Of a stretch of 41,238 nt of DNA, positions 1 to 8,171 are shown one piece after another. The translations under genes and the position numbers were made by a program. The notes under the pieces are model-generated. The model had not been told where the DNA came from and ran no database searches. It saw only the letters and a list, made by a program, of their open reading frames with translations. This DNA comes from a virus, in IMG/VR virus record IMGVR_UViG_3300033064_006821, positions 1-41,238 of that record. The stretch is one strand, 5' to 3'. How positions within the stretch are numbered: the stretch's first letter is position 1; each line of letters starts with the position of its first letter.

Positions 1-335
1 AGTTCCTGCCAGCCGCCGCGGAGGTTGACGACGACCGCCTGGGCCTCGCCGCCTTGGGCCTGGATGGCACCGCGCACGGTGACGGGGATGGCGTCGCGGC
101 CGAGCAGACCGAAGGTCGCGAACACGGCATCATCCAATTCCGCCAGCATCAGCGTGGCTTCGAGCGCCTCCATTCCCATGTCGAGGCGGATCGGCGCGTC
201 CATGCCGCCGGCACGGTGCTCCTCGGTCTTGACGGTCAGCTTCGGCAGGGTGATCTCGTCGACGCGGCCGGCATAACCGCGACCGTCGACGAAGAGGTTG
301 AGGTTCTTCAGCACGCGCGGCAGCTGGATCGCCAT
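1..335 (-). CDS. Phage tail tube protein (P2 FII-like), partial
   Basis: This is the N-terminal 111 or so codons of a contractile-tail tube protein; its 3' end lies beyond the left window edge. The tube is the inner hollow cylinder around which the sheath contracts. The N-terminus reads MAIQLPRVLKNLNLFVDGRG, which resembles the opening of P2 FII proteins, and it is followed by LPKLTVKTEEHRAGGMDAP, typical of the family. The start ATG overlaps the stop of the sheath gene by one base (TGATG), so translation is coupled, and the sheath-tube gene order is the usual P2 order. The family call is from recognised sequence pattern plus position. Confidence 0.85.
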   Translation of the reverse strand, partial: MAIQLPRVLKNLNLFVDGRGYAGRVDEITLPKLTVKTEEHRAGGMDAPIRLDMGMEALEATLMLAELDDAVFATFGLLGRDAIPVTVRGAIQAQGGEAQAVVVNLRGGWQE

Positions 336-1531
336 CAGAGAATCTCCACGAGGTAGTCGTTCACCAGGTGCGAGCGGAAGGTGACGTGCTCGGCCGGGTA
401 TGGCGGGGTGAAGTCGAGGTTGAAGTAGACCTTGCCCTGGGCGAGGTTGGCCGGGCTGTTCAGGTCTGGATCAGGCCAGCAGCGCCCGCCGAGGATGGCG
501 CCCTGGGCCTTCAGCGACCGCAGGTAAGCGTTCACGCCCTCGCTCACGTCCTCGAGGTAGGTGCGCGTGATGTTGCGGTCGACGGCCCAGAGGTGGGCGC
601 GCAGCAGGCTGTCGTTGATGAGATCGGCGGTGCGGCGCACGGATAGGAAGGCGAACTTCGGATCGGAGGAACAGGTGCGGTTGCCCCAGAGCCGGAAACC
701 GTCCTCGCGGATGATGGTCGCGACCTCGTTCTCGTTCAGATGATTGGCCCGGCTGTTCGGGTCACCCAATGCGAAGTCGACCGGCCGGGACGTGCCGACG
801 ATGCCGAACATCTCCTGGTTCGAGGGCGACCACCAGAAGCCGCGGTCGTTGTCGATGCGGGCGATCATGCCGGCGACGCGGGCGCTCGCCGGCTCCGGCA
901 CGATGGCGCCGCCGCGCGCCACCAGCACCCAGGGATCGACGGTGTAGACGCGCGCACTGCCCCAGTCGCCGCGGAAGGCGATGGCGTCAGCGTCCGACGT
1001 GTTCGGCCCGTCGGCGACGATCACCGCGCGCAGGCGCTCGGCGATGCCGAGCAGCTCGGCGACCACCGCATTGGCGAGCGGACCGTCGGGCCCCGCGGCC
1101 TGCCGGTGGGTGAACCCTGGCGCGATCAGGATGCGTGGCGTGACGCCGAGGCGGGCCTGGGCGCCCATCAGCGCGTGGACGCCGGTGTAGACGCCGGTTC
1201 CGGGGGCCACGCCGCCGATAACGTTGGCTTCAGTCTCGGCGACGTCGGCGCCTTCAGCGACGCGAACCACCACGACCATGGCGCCGGCTTGGTCGAAGAT
1301 GCCGTCGAGGGCGGCCGGCAGGGTGCCGGCGAAATTGCCGGTGGTGTCGAGGCTGGCGAGGGCGGCGAGGGATCCAGCGACCAGGACCGGGGTGTCGAGC
1401 GGGAAGGCCGTGGGATCGGCGTCGGGTGCCGTGCCGACCAGACCGATCACCGAGGATTTCACCGTGCGGATCGGCCGTGGCCCGGTGTCGATCTCGACGA
1501 CCTCGACGCCGTGCAGGAACTGCTCGGGCAT
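335..1531 (-). CDS. Phage tail sheath protein (P2 FI-like)
   Basis: This 398-aa protein is the contractile sheath that surrounds the tail tube and drives it through the cell envelope. The length matches P2 FI (about 396 aa). The N-terminus (LHGVEVVEIDTGPRPI) and the C-terminal part (LWGNRTCSSDP, then a region around VNAYLRSLKAQGAILGGRCW and YFNLDFTPPYPAEHVTF) are typical of the family. A good ribosome site, GGGAGGGAG, lies about 8 bases before the ATG. It is the upstream partner of the tube gene, with a one-base overlap. A strong hairpin separates it from the fibre genes upstream, so it may be transcribed at a different level from them. Confidence 0.96.
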   Translation of the reverse strand: MPEQFLHGVEVVEIDTGPRPIRTVKSSVIGLVGTAPDADPTAFPLDTPVLVAGSLAALASLDTTGNFAGTLPAALDGIFDQAGAMVVVVRVAEGADVAETEANVIGGVAPGTGVYTGVHALMGAQARLGVTPRILIAPGFTHRQAAGPDGPLANAVVAELLGIAERLRAVIVADGPNTSDADAIAFRGDWGSARVYTVDPWVLVARGGAIVPEPASARVAGMIARIDNDRGFWWSPSNQEMFGIVGTSRPVDFALGDPNSRANHLNENEVATIIREDGFRLWGNRTCSSDPKFAFLSVRRTADLINDSLLRAHLWAVDRNITRTYLEDVSEGVNAYLRSLKAQGAILGGRCWPDPDLNSPANLAQGKVYFNLDFTPPYPAEHVTFRSHLVNDYLVEIL

Positions 1532-1557
1532 GGGGATCTCCCTCCCTCAACGTAAGA

Positions 1558-1579
1558 GACCCCGCCAGAGGGCGGGGTC
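1558..1579. terminator. GC-rich hairpin between fibre cluster and sheath gene
   Basis: A perfect 9-bp inverted repeat, GACCCCGCC / GGCGGGGTC, encloses a 4-base AGAG loop. It lies in the 75-bp gap between the DUF4376 gene and the sheath gene. On the minus strand it is followed by TCTCTTAC, a weak U-tract; on the plus strand a TTTT run follows 9 bases later. It could be an imperfect terminator or an mRNA processing or stability element for the abundant sheath and tube transcript. Confidence 0.6.
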
Positions 1580-1606
1580 CGGATGGCTTTTATGAAGAAG
1601 CGCTGG

Positions 1607-2161
1607 CTACGCGGCGTCGGCCGGCCAGCCCGTATCGATCTCGGCGTCGTAAACGGCGACGACGGCGGTCCAGTCGGTGGCTGCGTCCAGCAGGACGCCG
1701 ATCGCGTCTTCGCGGTCGTAGCAGGACTGGACGAACGCGCCTGCCTGCAGGCCGACAGTGATGAGGCCTGTCAGATCGAGAATGATGAAGCCGTCGAGCG
1801 TCTTCCACTTGGCACCATAGGAGCCCGGCCCGTCGCGGGCCTCGACCTCGCGTGCCAGCACCACAGCACCCGTCAGGTTGGCGCAGGCCTCCTGGTCGGT
1901 GTGGAACCGGAAGCTGCCGACCGTGACACCCCGTCCCTGCTCCTGGTAACGGCGGGCAGCCACGCGGGCTCGTGCCTGGGCTTTGATGGTGTCGAGCGAC
2001 GGCGGCCGCAGCCCGTCCTCGGTGTCGGCGACGTAGGTGGTATCGGCCCAGCTGTGAAGACTCGGCGGAACCGCTACCCAAGTCAGGTCGGGATGGAACC
2101 GGTCTGACGGATCCTCGCTGGTGAACTCGACGGCCAAGCCGTTGTCGATCCGCGCCCACAT
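1607..2161 (-). CDS. DUF4376-type tail fibre accessory protein
   Basis: This 184-aa protein sits directly after the fibre genes, the usual place for fibre-assembly chaperones or small fibre caps. The C-terminal half (from about residue 75: ARARVAARRYQEQGRGVTV through LDGFIILDLTGLI) fits the DUF4376 pattern found in phage tail-fibre assembly proteins. The N-terminus, MWARIDNGLAVEF, resembles the short virion-associated start of such proteins. I chose the ATG at 2161 because GGGAGG lies 7 bases before it; the longer open frame upstream has no such site. The stop of the large fibre gene is 2 bases upstream, so the genes are coupled. The exact role is inferred from position and family. Confidence 0.75.
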   Translation of the reverse strand: MWARIDNGLAVEFTSEDPSDRFHPDLTWVAVPPSLHSWADTTYVADTEDGLRPPSLDTIKAQARARVAARRYQEQGRGVTVGSFRFHTDQEACANLTGAVVLAREVEARDGPGSYGAKWKTLDGFIILDLTGLITVGLQAGAFVQSCYDREDAIGVLLDAATDWTAVVAVYDAEIDTGWPADAA

Positions 2162-2163
2162 GA

Positions 2164-4560
2164 TCAGCCTCCCCAAGTGATGGTGACCCGCCCGACACCG
2201 CCCAGCCCATTGCCACCGCCGCCACCCTGCCCGGCCCCGTCGTTCAGGGCGCCGGCACCGGAGCCACGCATCCAGCCGCCACCGCCGCCGCCACCGATGC
2301 CGATGGCGTTACCGCCGTCGGTCGCGTCACCCGACTGGTTGTCGCTCTCGCCCATGCCGCCGGCCCCACCGGTACCGTTCAGAGTGCTTCCGCCAGCACC
2401 AACCCCGCCCGCACCACCGCTGCGATTGGGGTCGCTGCCTCCGGCTGCACCGCCGGTCGCAGACAGGAACGACCCGAAGCTGCTGGAGCCGCCATTGGGG
2501 TTGCCGGAGGGGGTACCGCCGGCACCAATCGTCACGGCGTAACCGGTGCCGGGGATCACGGTGTAGGTGCCCATGGCACCGCCACCTCCGCCGCCACCTC
2601 CGGGTGATGGCCCACCTCCATAGTCGTTGCCGCCGGCACCGCCAGCGCCGATCACCTTGACGGTGACGCTGGTGACACCGGCCGGAGCGGTCCAGGTGAA
2701 GGTTCCCGAGCTCGCGTAGGCCGTGGATCCGGATGGCAGACGGGTGGTGAAGCTGGTTGGCGCCGACCACGGCCCCCAGCCGGTGACGAGGCCCTTGTGG
2801 CGGGCACGCCAGTGATAGGTCGTCAGCGCCACGAGGCCGCTGGACGCCACATGCGACGTCAGATCGGCAGTCTCCGCGCTGTCATAGACGATGGTCGCGA
2901 AGCCGCTGTCCGTCGCCACATGGAACTGCGACTTGGCGTGGGTGTCGCCGCCGCCTGGAATGTAGAACGCCGAGGTCTGGAGGGTCGGCGCCACCGCCAC
3001 GTCGGTCGCCCCGTTCGCCGGCGCGGTGTTGGTCGGTGCTGCCGGCACCGCCTGGGTGCTGAAGCCGGTCGGGCTGGAGTATGGCGACCAGCCGAGTGCG
3101 GCCCCCTTGTAGCGGACCCGGAAGAAATAGGCGGTCTGATCCTGCAGGATGCCGGCCGGGACCGCGTGACTGGTCTTGCTGGACGAGGTCTCTCCGGTAT
3201 CGAGCACGATTGCGGTGAAGGCGCTGTCGGTGGCCACCTGCCACTGCGACGCCGCGTGGGTGTCCGTGCCGCCGATCACCGTGAAGGCCGATGCCTGCAG
3301 GGTCGGCACGACCGACGCGCTGGTGGTTCCGGCGGCCGGCGCGGTGTTGGTCGGCTGCTGGATATACTGGAACACCGACCCGGTGGTGAAGGCGGAGGGC
3401 TCGGACCAGGGTGACCATGTGCCGTCCGCGTCCTGATAGCGGAGCTGCCAGAAGTACACGGTGTCCACGGCCAGGTTGCCGGCGGGAATGGTGTGGGTGT
3501 TGCTCGCGATACCCAACAGCGACGAGTACACGACGTTGACCATCTCGGCCTCGGTCGCCACCCGGAACTCCTGCTTGTCCTGGGCGATGCCGTAAAGGCT
3601 CCGGTAGGCGCTGCCCACCAGCGGGACGGTATCGTTCAGGCCGGAGGCGCCGTCGGCCGGGGACAGGTTCACCGGCTGGGCCACGTCCCAGGCCCGTCCA
3701 GCCGCATCGCCGGGGAAGGCCACCATGTGGAACACCGTCATGTCCCTGGCGGAGGGACCATTGGCCATTTCCAGGCGGAACTCGACCAGGCTTCCGCCGA
3801 CCACCCGGTACTCCTCGTCGCGGGAGTTCTCCGCGCGGGCGACCGTTCCGAGCAGGGTGGCGTCCTGCCAGGCACCACCCGTGCCGGCGACCCGGTACTG
3901 AAGGCCAAGCATGCCGTCGCTGTCGTCGCGGCGGATAACCACGCGACCATCGCCGTAGTAGCGCAGCGACCGCACCGGGCGGGAGTAGAAGACGCCGCCA
4001 TTCTTCGCGACCGCGTAGCCAGCACGGACGTCCCACGATGTGCGGGCCAGGGTCGCGCCGGAGAGGCTGACCGACAGCACCTCGCTCGCGCGGAACCGCA
4101 CAGGCGACAGGACCGCGGATACCGTCACCGGATAGGCGACGCCAGTACCGGAATAGATCGCGTAGGTGCCGCCCACCTGGAGTTCCGAGGTATCCGACAC
4201 ATCGATGCTCTCGTCACCGGCGACGGTCTGCACGACCGTGACCGGGTCCATGTCGCGCCACTCGAAGCCCTGCGAGAACAGCTCGAAGTCGTAGCCCTCG
4301 TCCCCGTACTCCCAAGCGAGCGGTACTGCCCGGCCGACGGACCCGACCGAGCTCGCCTCAAGCGTCTCGACCCGGGCGTCGACCGCACTCACGGCCGATG
4401 CAGTGCTGTCGGCTCGCTGCTTCAGGTACAGGGTGCGTTCCGCCAGCTGCTTGTGCGGGAGGTTGTCGACTCCGTCCGGACCGCCCGCGACCGGGTCGTC
4501 CACGGCCAGTTCGTAGACCTCCGGGAAGCCCGGCGTGGTCACATCGGGAAGGTTCGCCAT
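2164..4560 (-). CDS. Large tail fibre / adhesin with three FN3-like repeats and a glycine-rich tip
   Basis: This 798-aa protein is probably a receptor-binding fibre. The N-terminal 40-60 residues (ELAVDDPVAGGPDGVDNLPHK then a short coiled-coil-like stretch around 45-70) look like a baseplate-attachment segment. Three tandem repeats of about 100 aa cover roughly residues 295-610; each contains a variant of FRVATDSAF..IV and a WSPWS-type end, as in FN3-like phage domains. From about 615 the sequence turns into a glycine-rich domain starting with a GTFTWTAPAGVTSVTV-type strand and then many GGGG runs, ending VGRVTITWGG. This matches the polyglycine adhesin architecture known in some phage tips. 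The neighbouring 357-aa fibre has the same plan. A GAGGAA ribosome site precedes the ATG. Confidence 0.85.
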   Translation of the reverse strand: MANLPDVTTPGFPEVYELAVDDPVAGGPDGVDNLPHKQLAERTLYLKQRADSTASAVSAVDARVETLEASSVGSVGRAVPLAWEYGDEGYDFELFSQGFEWRDMDPVTVVQTVAGDESIDVSDTSELQVGGTYAIYSGTGVAYPVTVSAVLSPVRFRASEVLSVSLSGATLARTSWDVRAGYAVAKNGGVFYSRPVRSLRYYGDGRVVIRRDDSDGMLGLQYRVAGTGGAWQDATLLGTVARAENSRDEEYRVVGGSLVEFRLEMANGPSARDMTVFHMVAFPGDAAGRAWDVAQPVNLSPADGASGLNDTVPLVGSAYRSLYGIAQDKQEFRVATEAEMVNVVYSSLLGIASNTHTIPAGNLAVDTVYFWQLRYQDADGTWSPWSEPSAFTTGSVFQYIQQPTNTAPAAGTTSASVVPTLQASAFTVIGGTDTHAASQWQVATDSAFTAIVLDTGETSSSKTSHAVPAGILQDQTAYFFRVRYKGAALGWSPYSSPTGFSTQAVPAAPTNTAPANGATDVAVAPTLQTSAFYIPGGGDTHAKSQFHVATDSGFATIVYDSAETADLTSHVASSGLVALTTYHWRARHKGLVTGWGPWSAPTSFTTRLPSGSTAYASSGTFTWTAPAGVTSVTVKVIGAGGAGGNDYGGGPSPGGGGGGGGAMGTYTVIPGTGYAVTIGAGGTPSGNPNGGSSSFGSFLSATGGAAGGSDPNRSGGAGGVGAGGSTLNGTGGAGGMGESDNQSGDATDGGNAIGIGGGGGGGWMRGSGAGALNDGAGQGGGGGNGLGGVGRVTITWGG

Positions 4561-4572
4561 GTCGTGTGTTCC

Positions 4573-4923
4573 TCAGACCAGCAGTTCCCAGCTGTCCCCG
4601 ATCGCCATGTCCGGGGTCTTCACGATCGGGTTGCGCACCTTGCGGGCGACAAGCTGTCCATCCGCGGTGAACAGGCCGATCTCGGTGATCGCCATGCCGT
4701 TAGCCTCGCCGCGCAGCAGCTTGTAGGTGAAGCGCAGCAGACGGGGGTTCGCGGGGTCCATCTCGAAGCCGGACAGCGCCTTGACGTAGGCGCCGGTGAG
4801 CGCGGTATCGCCCGCAGCCTCGGGAGCGGTTCCGATCCCGAAGCCGATCCGTGCGACCACCTTGTCGGCGTTCCCCGTCGCCAGCAGTTCGCGCAGGGTC
4901 GTGTAATAGCCGTCGACGATCAC
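4573..4923 (-). CDS. Small phage tail / fibre-associated protein
   Basis: This protein of 116 aa lies between two fibre genes on the same strand. It contains a segment (about residues 60-85) reading LRFTYKLLRGEANGMAITEI followed by GLFTADGQLVARKVR, a pattern seen in phage fibre or baseplate proteins that link to a fibre. I place the start at the GTG at 4923 because a perfect AGGAGG lies 6 bases upstream; an ATG at 4941 would lie upstream of that site and gives 122 aa. There is no signal peptide or membrane segment. The molecular role is inferred from its neighbours only. Confidence 0.65.
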   Translation of the reverse strand: MIVDGYYTTLRELLATGNADKVVARIGFGIGTAPEAAGDTALTGAYVKALSGFEMDPANPRLLRFTYKLLRGEANGMAITEIGLFTADGQLVARKVRNPIVKTPDMAIGDSWELLV

Positions 4924-5000
4924 GGGCCACCTCCTGGACATCGGATGTTTGATTGATTGCGGGACTGGCAGGCCGAACGAGCGGCAGATCTGTCGGGCGC

Positions 5001-6074
5001 CTACAAGACGCTGAACGTGCCCGCCCCGGCAAACGTGTGGTAGGTGAAGACCCCATCGGTCGTGATGGCGCCGCCACTGGCTTTCACGGTTGTGCCGGAG
5101 TAGGCGAGGACCACGCAGCCGGCAGCACCGCCGCCGCCGTTGGACCCACCGTAGTTGGGACCGCCACCCCCTCCGCCGCCACGGGCGGTAGCGCTCTGCC
5201 CAGGGCCGTAAACGCCGTTGCCCATGACGCCCGCACCGGCACCTGGACCGCCTGCGTTACCAGCGGAGCCGGCCTCGGTTCGCGCTCCAGCGCCACCGCC
5301 GGAGCCATAGTCGAGGCCGTCTATCCAGGTGTGGCCGGCACCGCCATTCCGGCCGGGGGCCGCTGCGCCTGCGCCGCCGCCGCCGCCGCCAACCCAGTTG
5401 ATACCCACAGCCGAATAGCCGTTGTTCCCGAGGTAGGAGCCCGTCTTTGAGCCTGCTGGGCCTCCCGATCCATCGTTGTCGCCTGCGCCACCGCCGCCGC
5501 TACCGCCATTTCCACCACCGCCACTGCCAGTGCCGCCGACACCGCCGGCGATGACCGTGATGCCGTTCGCGACGGTGTTCTGTCCGGGCCCGCCGACCGA
5601 GGTGACGACGAACGTGTCGTTCGTCGTCAGCACCAGGGACGCGTGATAGACCTCGCCACCGCCTCCACCACCGCCGATGTTCGATCCGCCGTTACCGCCA
5701 CCGGCCACCATGATGGTGTTGACCGTCAGCGGTGTGACGGCCGATGTGGCGAAACCGATCGCGGGCGCCCAGGGGCTGGTCGAGGCATCGGCATAGTTCG
5801 CCCGCCATCGTGCGTAGTAGGCGGTTGCGATCGCGAGCGTGCTCGCCGGAACCGTTGCGGTGAACGGATCGGCCACCTGACCAAGGCTCTGCCAGACGAC
5901 CGTCGAGAAGCTCGGAGAAGCTGATACTTGCCAGTCCGTGCTCACCACAACCGACCGGCCGACGATGGTGTGCGACTGGCTCGCAACGACTTCGGCACCT
6001 TGGTATATCGACCCGCTGGAGAGCGTCAGGAGGGTGGGGCCGGTGCCGGACGCCCTATAATGCCGGAACGCCAT
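5001..6074 (-). CDS. Second tail fibre / adhesin with FN3-like and glycine-rich domains
   Basis: This 357-aa protein has one copy of the FN3-like repeat present three times in the 798-aa fibre (about residues 35-115, with WQVSASPSFSTVVW and an SPWAP end). A glycine-rich domain of about 200 residues with repeated GGGG blocks follows. It ends with GVFTYHTFAGAGTFSVL, a common closing strand of phage glycine-rich tip domains. It lacks a long shaft, so it may be a tip or a paralogue that arose by recombination between the two fibre genes. A GGAGGGTGAGG ribosome site precedes the ATG, and the upstream fibre stops 3 bases before the gene. Receptor binding is an inference. Confidence 0.8.
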   Translation of the reverse strand: MAFRHYRASGTGPTLLTLSSGSIYQGAEVVASQSHTIVGRSVVVSTDWQVSASPSFSTVVWQSLGQVADPFTATVPASTLAIATAYYARWRANYADASTSPWAPAIGFATSAVTPLTVNTIMVAGGGNGGSNIGGGGGGGEVYHASLVLTTNDTFVVTSVGGPGQNTVANGITVIAGGVGGTGSGGGGNGGSGGGGAGDNDGSGGPAGSKTGSYLGNNGYSAVGINWVGGGGGGAGAAAPGRNGGAGHTWIDGLDYGSGGGAGARTEAGSAGNAGGPGAGAGVMGNGVYGPGQSATARGGGGGGGPNYGGSNGGGGAAGCVVLAYSGTTVKASGGAITTDGVFTYHTFAGAGTFSVL

Positions 6075-6077
6075 GCC

Positions 6078-8168
6078 TCACCCTCCGAACCACACTTCCA
6101 GGCCTTCGCAGCCATCGACTGCGGTCACGTTCAGGTAGAGCCGCTCGCCAGCCGCCACGACGTGCGACACAGCCGCATCGACGGCTGCAGATGTCGACAC
6201 GGACAGCGTGGCCAGCACCCCGCCATCGTCGCGAAGTTCCACCGTCGCGGTGCCGACGGTGCAGATGTGCCGGATCATCTCGATCCGTCGTGCCGCCGGC
6301 AGCGAGCGCGCGTAGTCGTAGGTCCCGACCGCGGGCGCCTCGATGCCGATGCCGTCGAAGGTGTCGGCCTTCTGCTGGAAATCGGTCCCCTGGACGCCGT
6401 CGAGCAGGTCGGCGTCGAGACCCGAGCCGAGCCCGTCGGTACCGGACGTCCAGACGGTCAGCCAGCCGCCCCATCCCCCGTTCTGCAGGACACGCAGGTA
6501 AGCGCGCCCGACGGCAGTGTCGGATACCGCCAGCTGGACGCCGTACCCGCCGCTGCGGGCGGTCGTCGACTTGATCCAGTGCCAACCCTGGGTCACACCG
6601 TCGATATTGGAGTCGCCGCTGGAGAAGCCCTCCGGTGCCGCGTTCGGATCGGACGTCGTGTGCGCGTTGGTGTACCGGGCAAAGCTGCTCGCCTGGACGC
6701 CGTCCAGCAGGTCTGCGTCGAGCCCGGAACCGGTCCCGTCCACCGACTTGATCGCGTCGAGGATCTCGCCAGCCGTCTGATCGGCGGTCGCACCACTCTC
6801 CACCGCGTCGAGCTTGGCCTTGTCGCCAGGCGCCATGAACCCGGCGAACCCACTCGTCGCCAGCCCGTGCGAATGCCCCGACCATGCTGCGCCGACGTCC
6901 GTGTGGGACAGCACCACGGCACCGGCCTGACCGTTGACCGACTGCACGGCATTAGGCTCGGCACCGTCGGTGACGCCGTCGAGCTTGGCCTTGTCGGCGG
7001 CCGACATGAAGCCGGCCATGGCTTGGGTGGCTGCTGCATGCGCTGCCCCGGCCGCCCCGACGTGGCTGGAGGGCGCTGCTCCCACATGCGTGGCGGTCAG
7101 TACCACCGCCCCCGCCATCGCGTTGACGGACTGCACCGGCGCCTGGCCGGCGGTGATGAACCCCGCATCGTTGGCGAATGCGGACAGGACCGTCGGCTTG
7201 CCGAGCAGATCCGCGTACTGGCCGGACAGCGCCACCACCGCCAGTTCCGCCGTAGACAGCGTGGTGTTCGCCCATGCGGCCGCCCCAGGCGACGCATCCA
7301 CGCAGCGATAGGCTTCGTCACCGAGCACGTCGATCCACAGAGACCCGACTGTCCAGCCGGCAGTGGCGTCGTCCGACGCGTTCGGTGCCCGGATGGCGTC
7401 GACATTGTATGGAAGGGTGTTGTTCACCTTGGCGGCCAGAGCCGCTTCCAGTTGCCCTTCCGTCACGCTCCCAGTCAGGCTCCCGAAGCTGCCCGCGATC
7501 GCGACTGGCGCCAGATCGGCCGGCTGCACGGCGGTATCCGCCTTGGCGCCCTGAGCCGCCGTCGCGTAGGCGGTGGCGTCGGTGGAGGCGGCGGTCCCCA
7601 GGACCGGGACACCCACCAGGTCGCCGTAGCTCCCTGACGTGGCGACGGGGGCCAGGTCGGCTGGCTGCACCGCGGTATCGGCCTTCGCGCCCTGGGCGGC
7701 ACCGGCGAATGCCTCGACGTTCTGCGCCGCCGCCGTGCCCAATGCCGGCCGCCCCGTCAGGTCTGAATAGACGCCCGTCCGCGCGACCTGCGGGAGTGCC
7801 GTTATCAGACCCTGAGCCTGCTGGAACGTCACCGGCATCAACGCCGCAGTCGCGTTGCCGTGAAGCGTGAGCGGGCCGGTCAGCGTGCCGCCAGCCAGCG
7901 GAACAGCGCCGATATCGCCAGCGCTGCCGGGGATCGTCGGCCGGTGCTGAAGGTGGAAGTACGACCCCGACAGGGCGACCTGGGCCAACTGTGTCAGGCG
8001 CACCGCATCGGCCGGCAATGCGATGCCGGCAGCGAGCGCCGCCTCCAACCCCACCAACTGATCCTGCAGGGCCTCGAGTTCCGCCTTGATGGTTGCGAAC
8101 TGGCGGCGCAGGCGCGCGGTATCGGCGTTGCCGGTTCTCGGCACCGTGGGATCAACGGCACTGGCCAA
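6078..8168 (-). CDS. Tail fibre protein with Stf-like repeats
   Basis: This 696-aa protein is a side tail fibre. Residues 20-50 form a likely coiled coil. Residues about 60-330 hold five variants of the phage fibre repeat (SGSYGDLVGVP; also SGSYFHLQHRP, TGVYSDLTGRP, SGQYADLLGKP and a degenerate SGSFGSLTGSV), and QGAKADTAVQPADLAPVA occurs twice. Three further shaft segments contain KAKLDGV or QSVNG and VVL motifs. The C-terminal region (from about 480) carries two copies of GSGLDADLLDGVQ, common in phage fibres. The open frame begins with a TTG codon four bases after the gpI stop; no better in-frame start is visible nearby. It follows gpI, which matches the position of P2 gpH. Confidence 0.88.
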   Translation of the reverse strand: MASAVDPTVPRTGNADTARLRRQFATIKAELEALQDQLVGLEAALAAGIALPADAVRLTQLAQVALSGSYFHLQHRPTIPGSAGDIGAVPLAGGTLTGPLTLHGNATAALMPVTFQQAQGLITALPQVARTGVYSDLTGRPALGTAAAQNVEAFAGAAQGAKADTAVQPADLAPVATSGSYGDLVGVPVLGTAASTDATAYATAAQGAKADTAVQPADLAPVAIAGSFGSLTGSVTEGQLEAALAAKVNNTLPYNVDAIRAPNASDDATAGWTVGSLWIDVLGDEAYRCVDASPGAAAWANTTLSTAELAVVALSGQYADLLGKPTVLSAFANDAGFITAGQAPVQSVNAMAGAVVLTATHVGAAPSSHVGAAGAAHAAATQAMAGFMSAADKAKLDGVTDGAEPNAVQSVNGQAGAVVLSHTDVGAAWSGHSHGLATSGFAGFMAPGDKAKLDAVESGATADQTAGEILDAIKSVDGTGSGLDADLLDGVQASSFARYTNAHTTSDPNAAPEGFSSGDSNIDGVTQGWHWIKSTTARSGGYGVQLAVSDTAVGRAYLRVLQNGGWGGWLTVWTSGTDGLGSGLDADLLDGVQGTDFQQKADTFDGIGIEAPAVGTYDYARSLPAARRIEMIRHICTVGTATVELRDDGGVLATLSVSTSAAVDAAVSHVVAAGERLYLNVTAVDGCEGLEVWFGG

Positions 8169-8171
8169 GGG

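Noticed and set aside
4924-4941. ATG start at 4941 for the small fibre-linked gene
   Set aside because: The ribosome site AGGAGG lies downstream of this ATG and is correctly spaced for the GTG at 4923.
5928-7637. Plus-strand 569-aa open frame
   Set aside because: It lies antisense to the two fibre genes, is rich in Arg, Gly and Asp from GC-rich antisense codons, and has no ribosome site or known domain.
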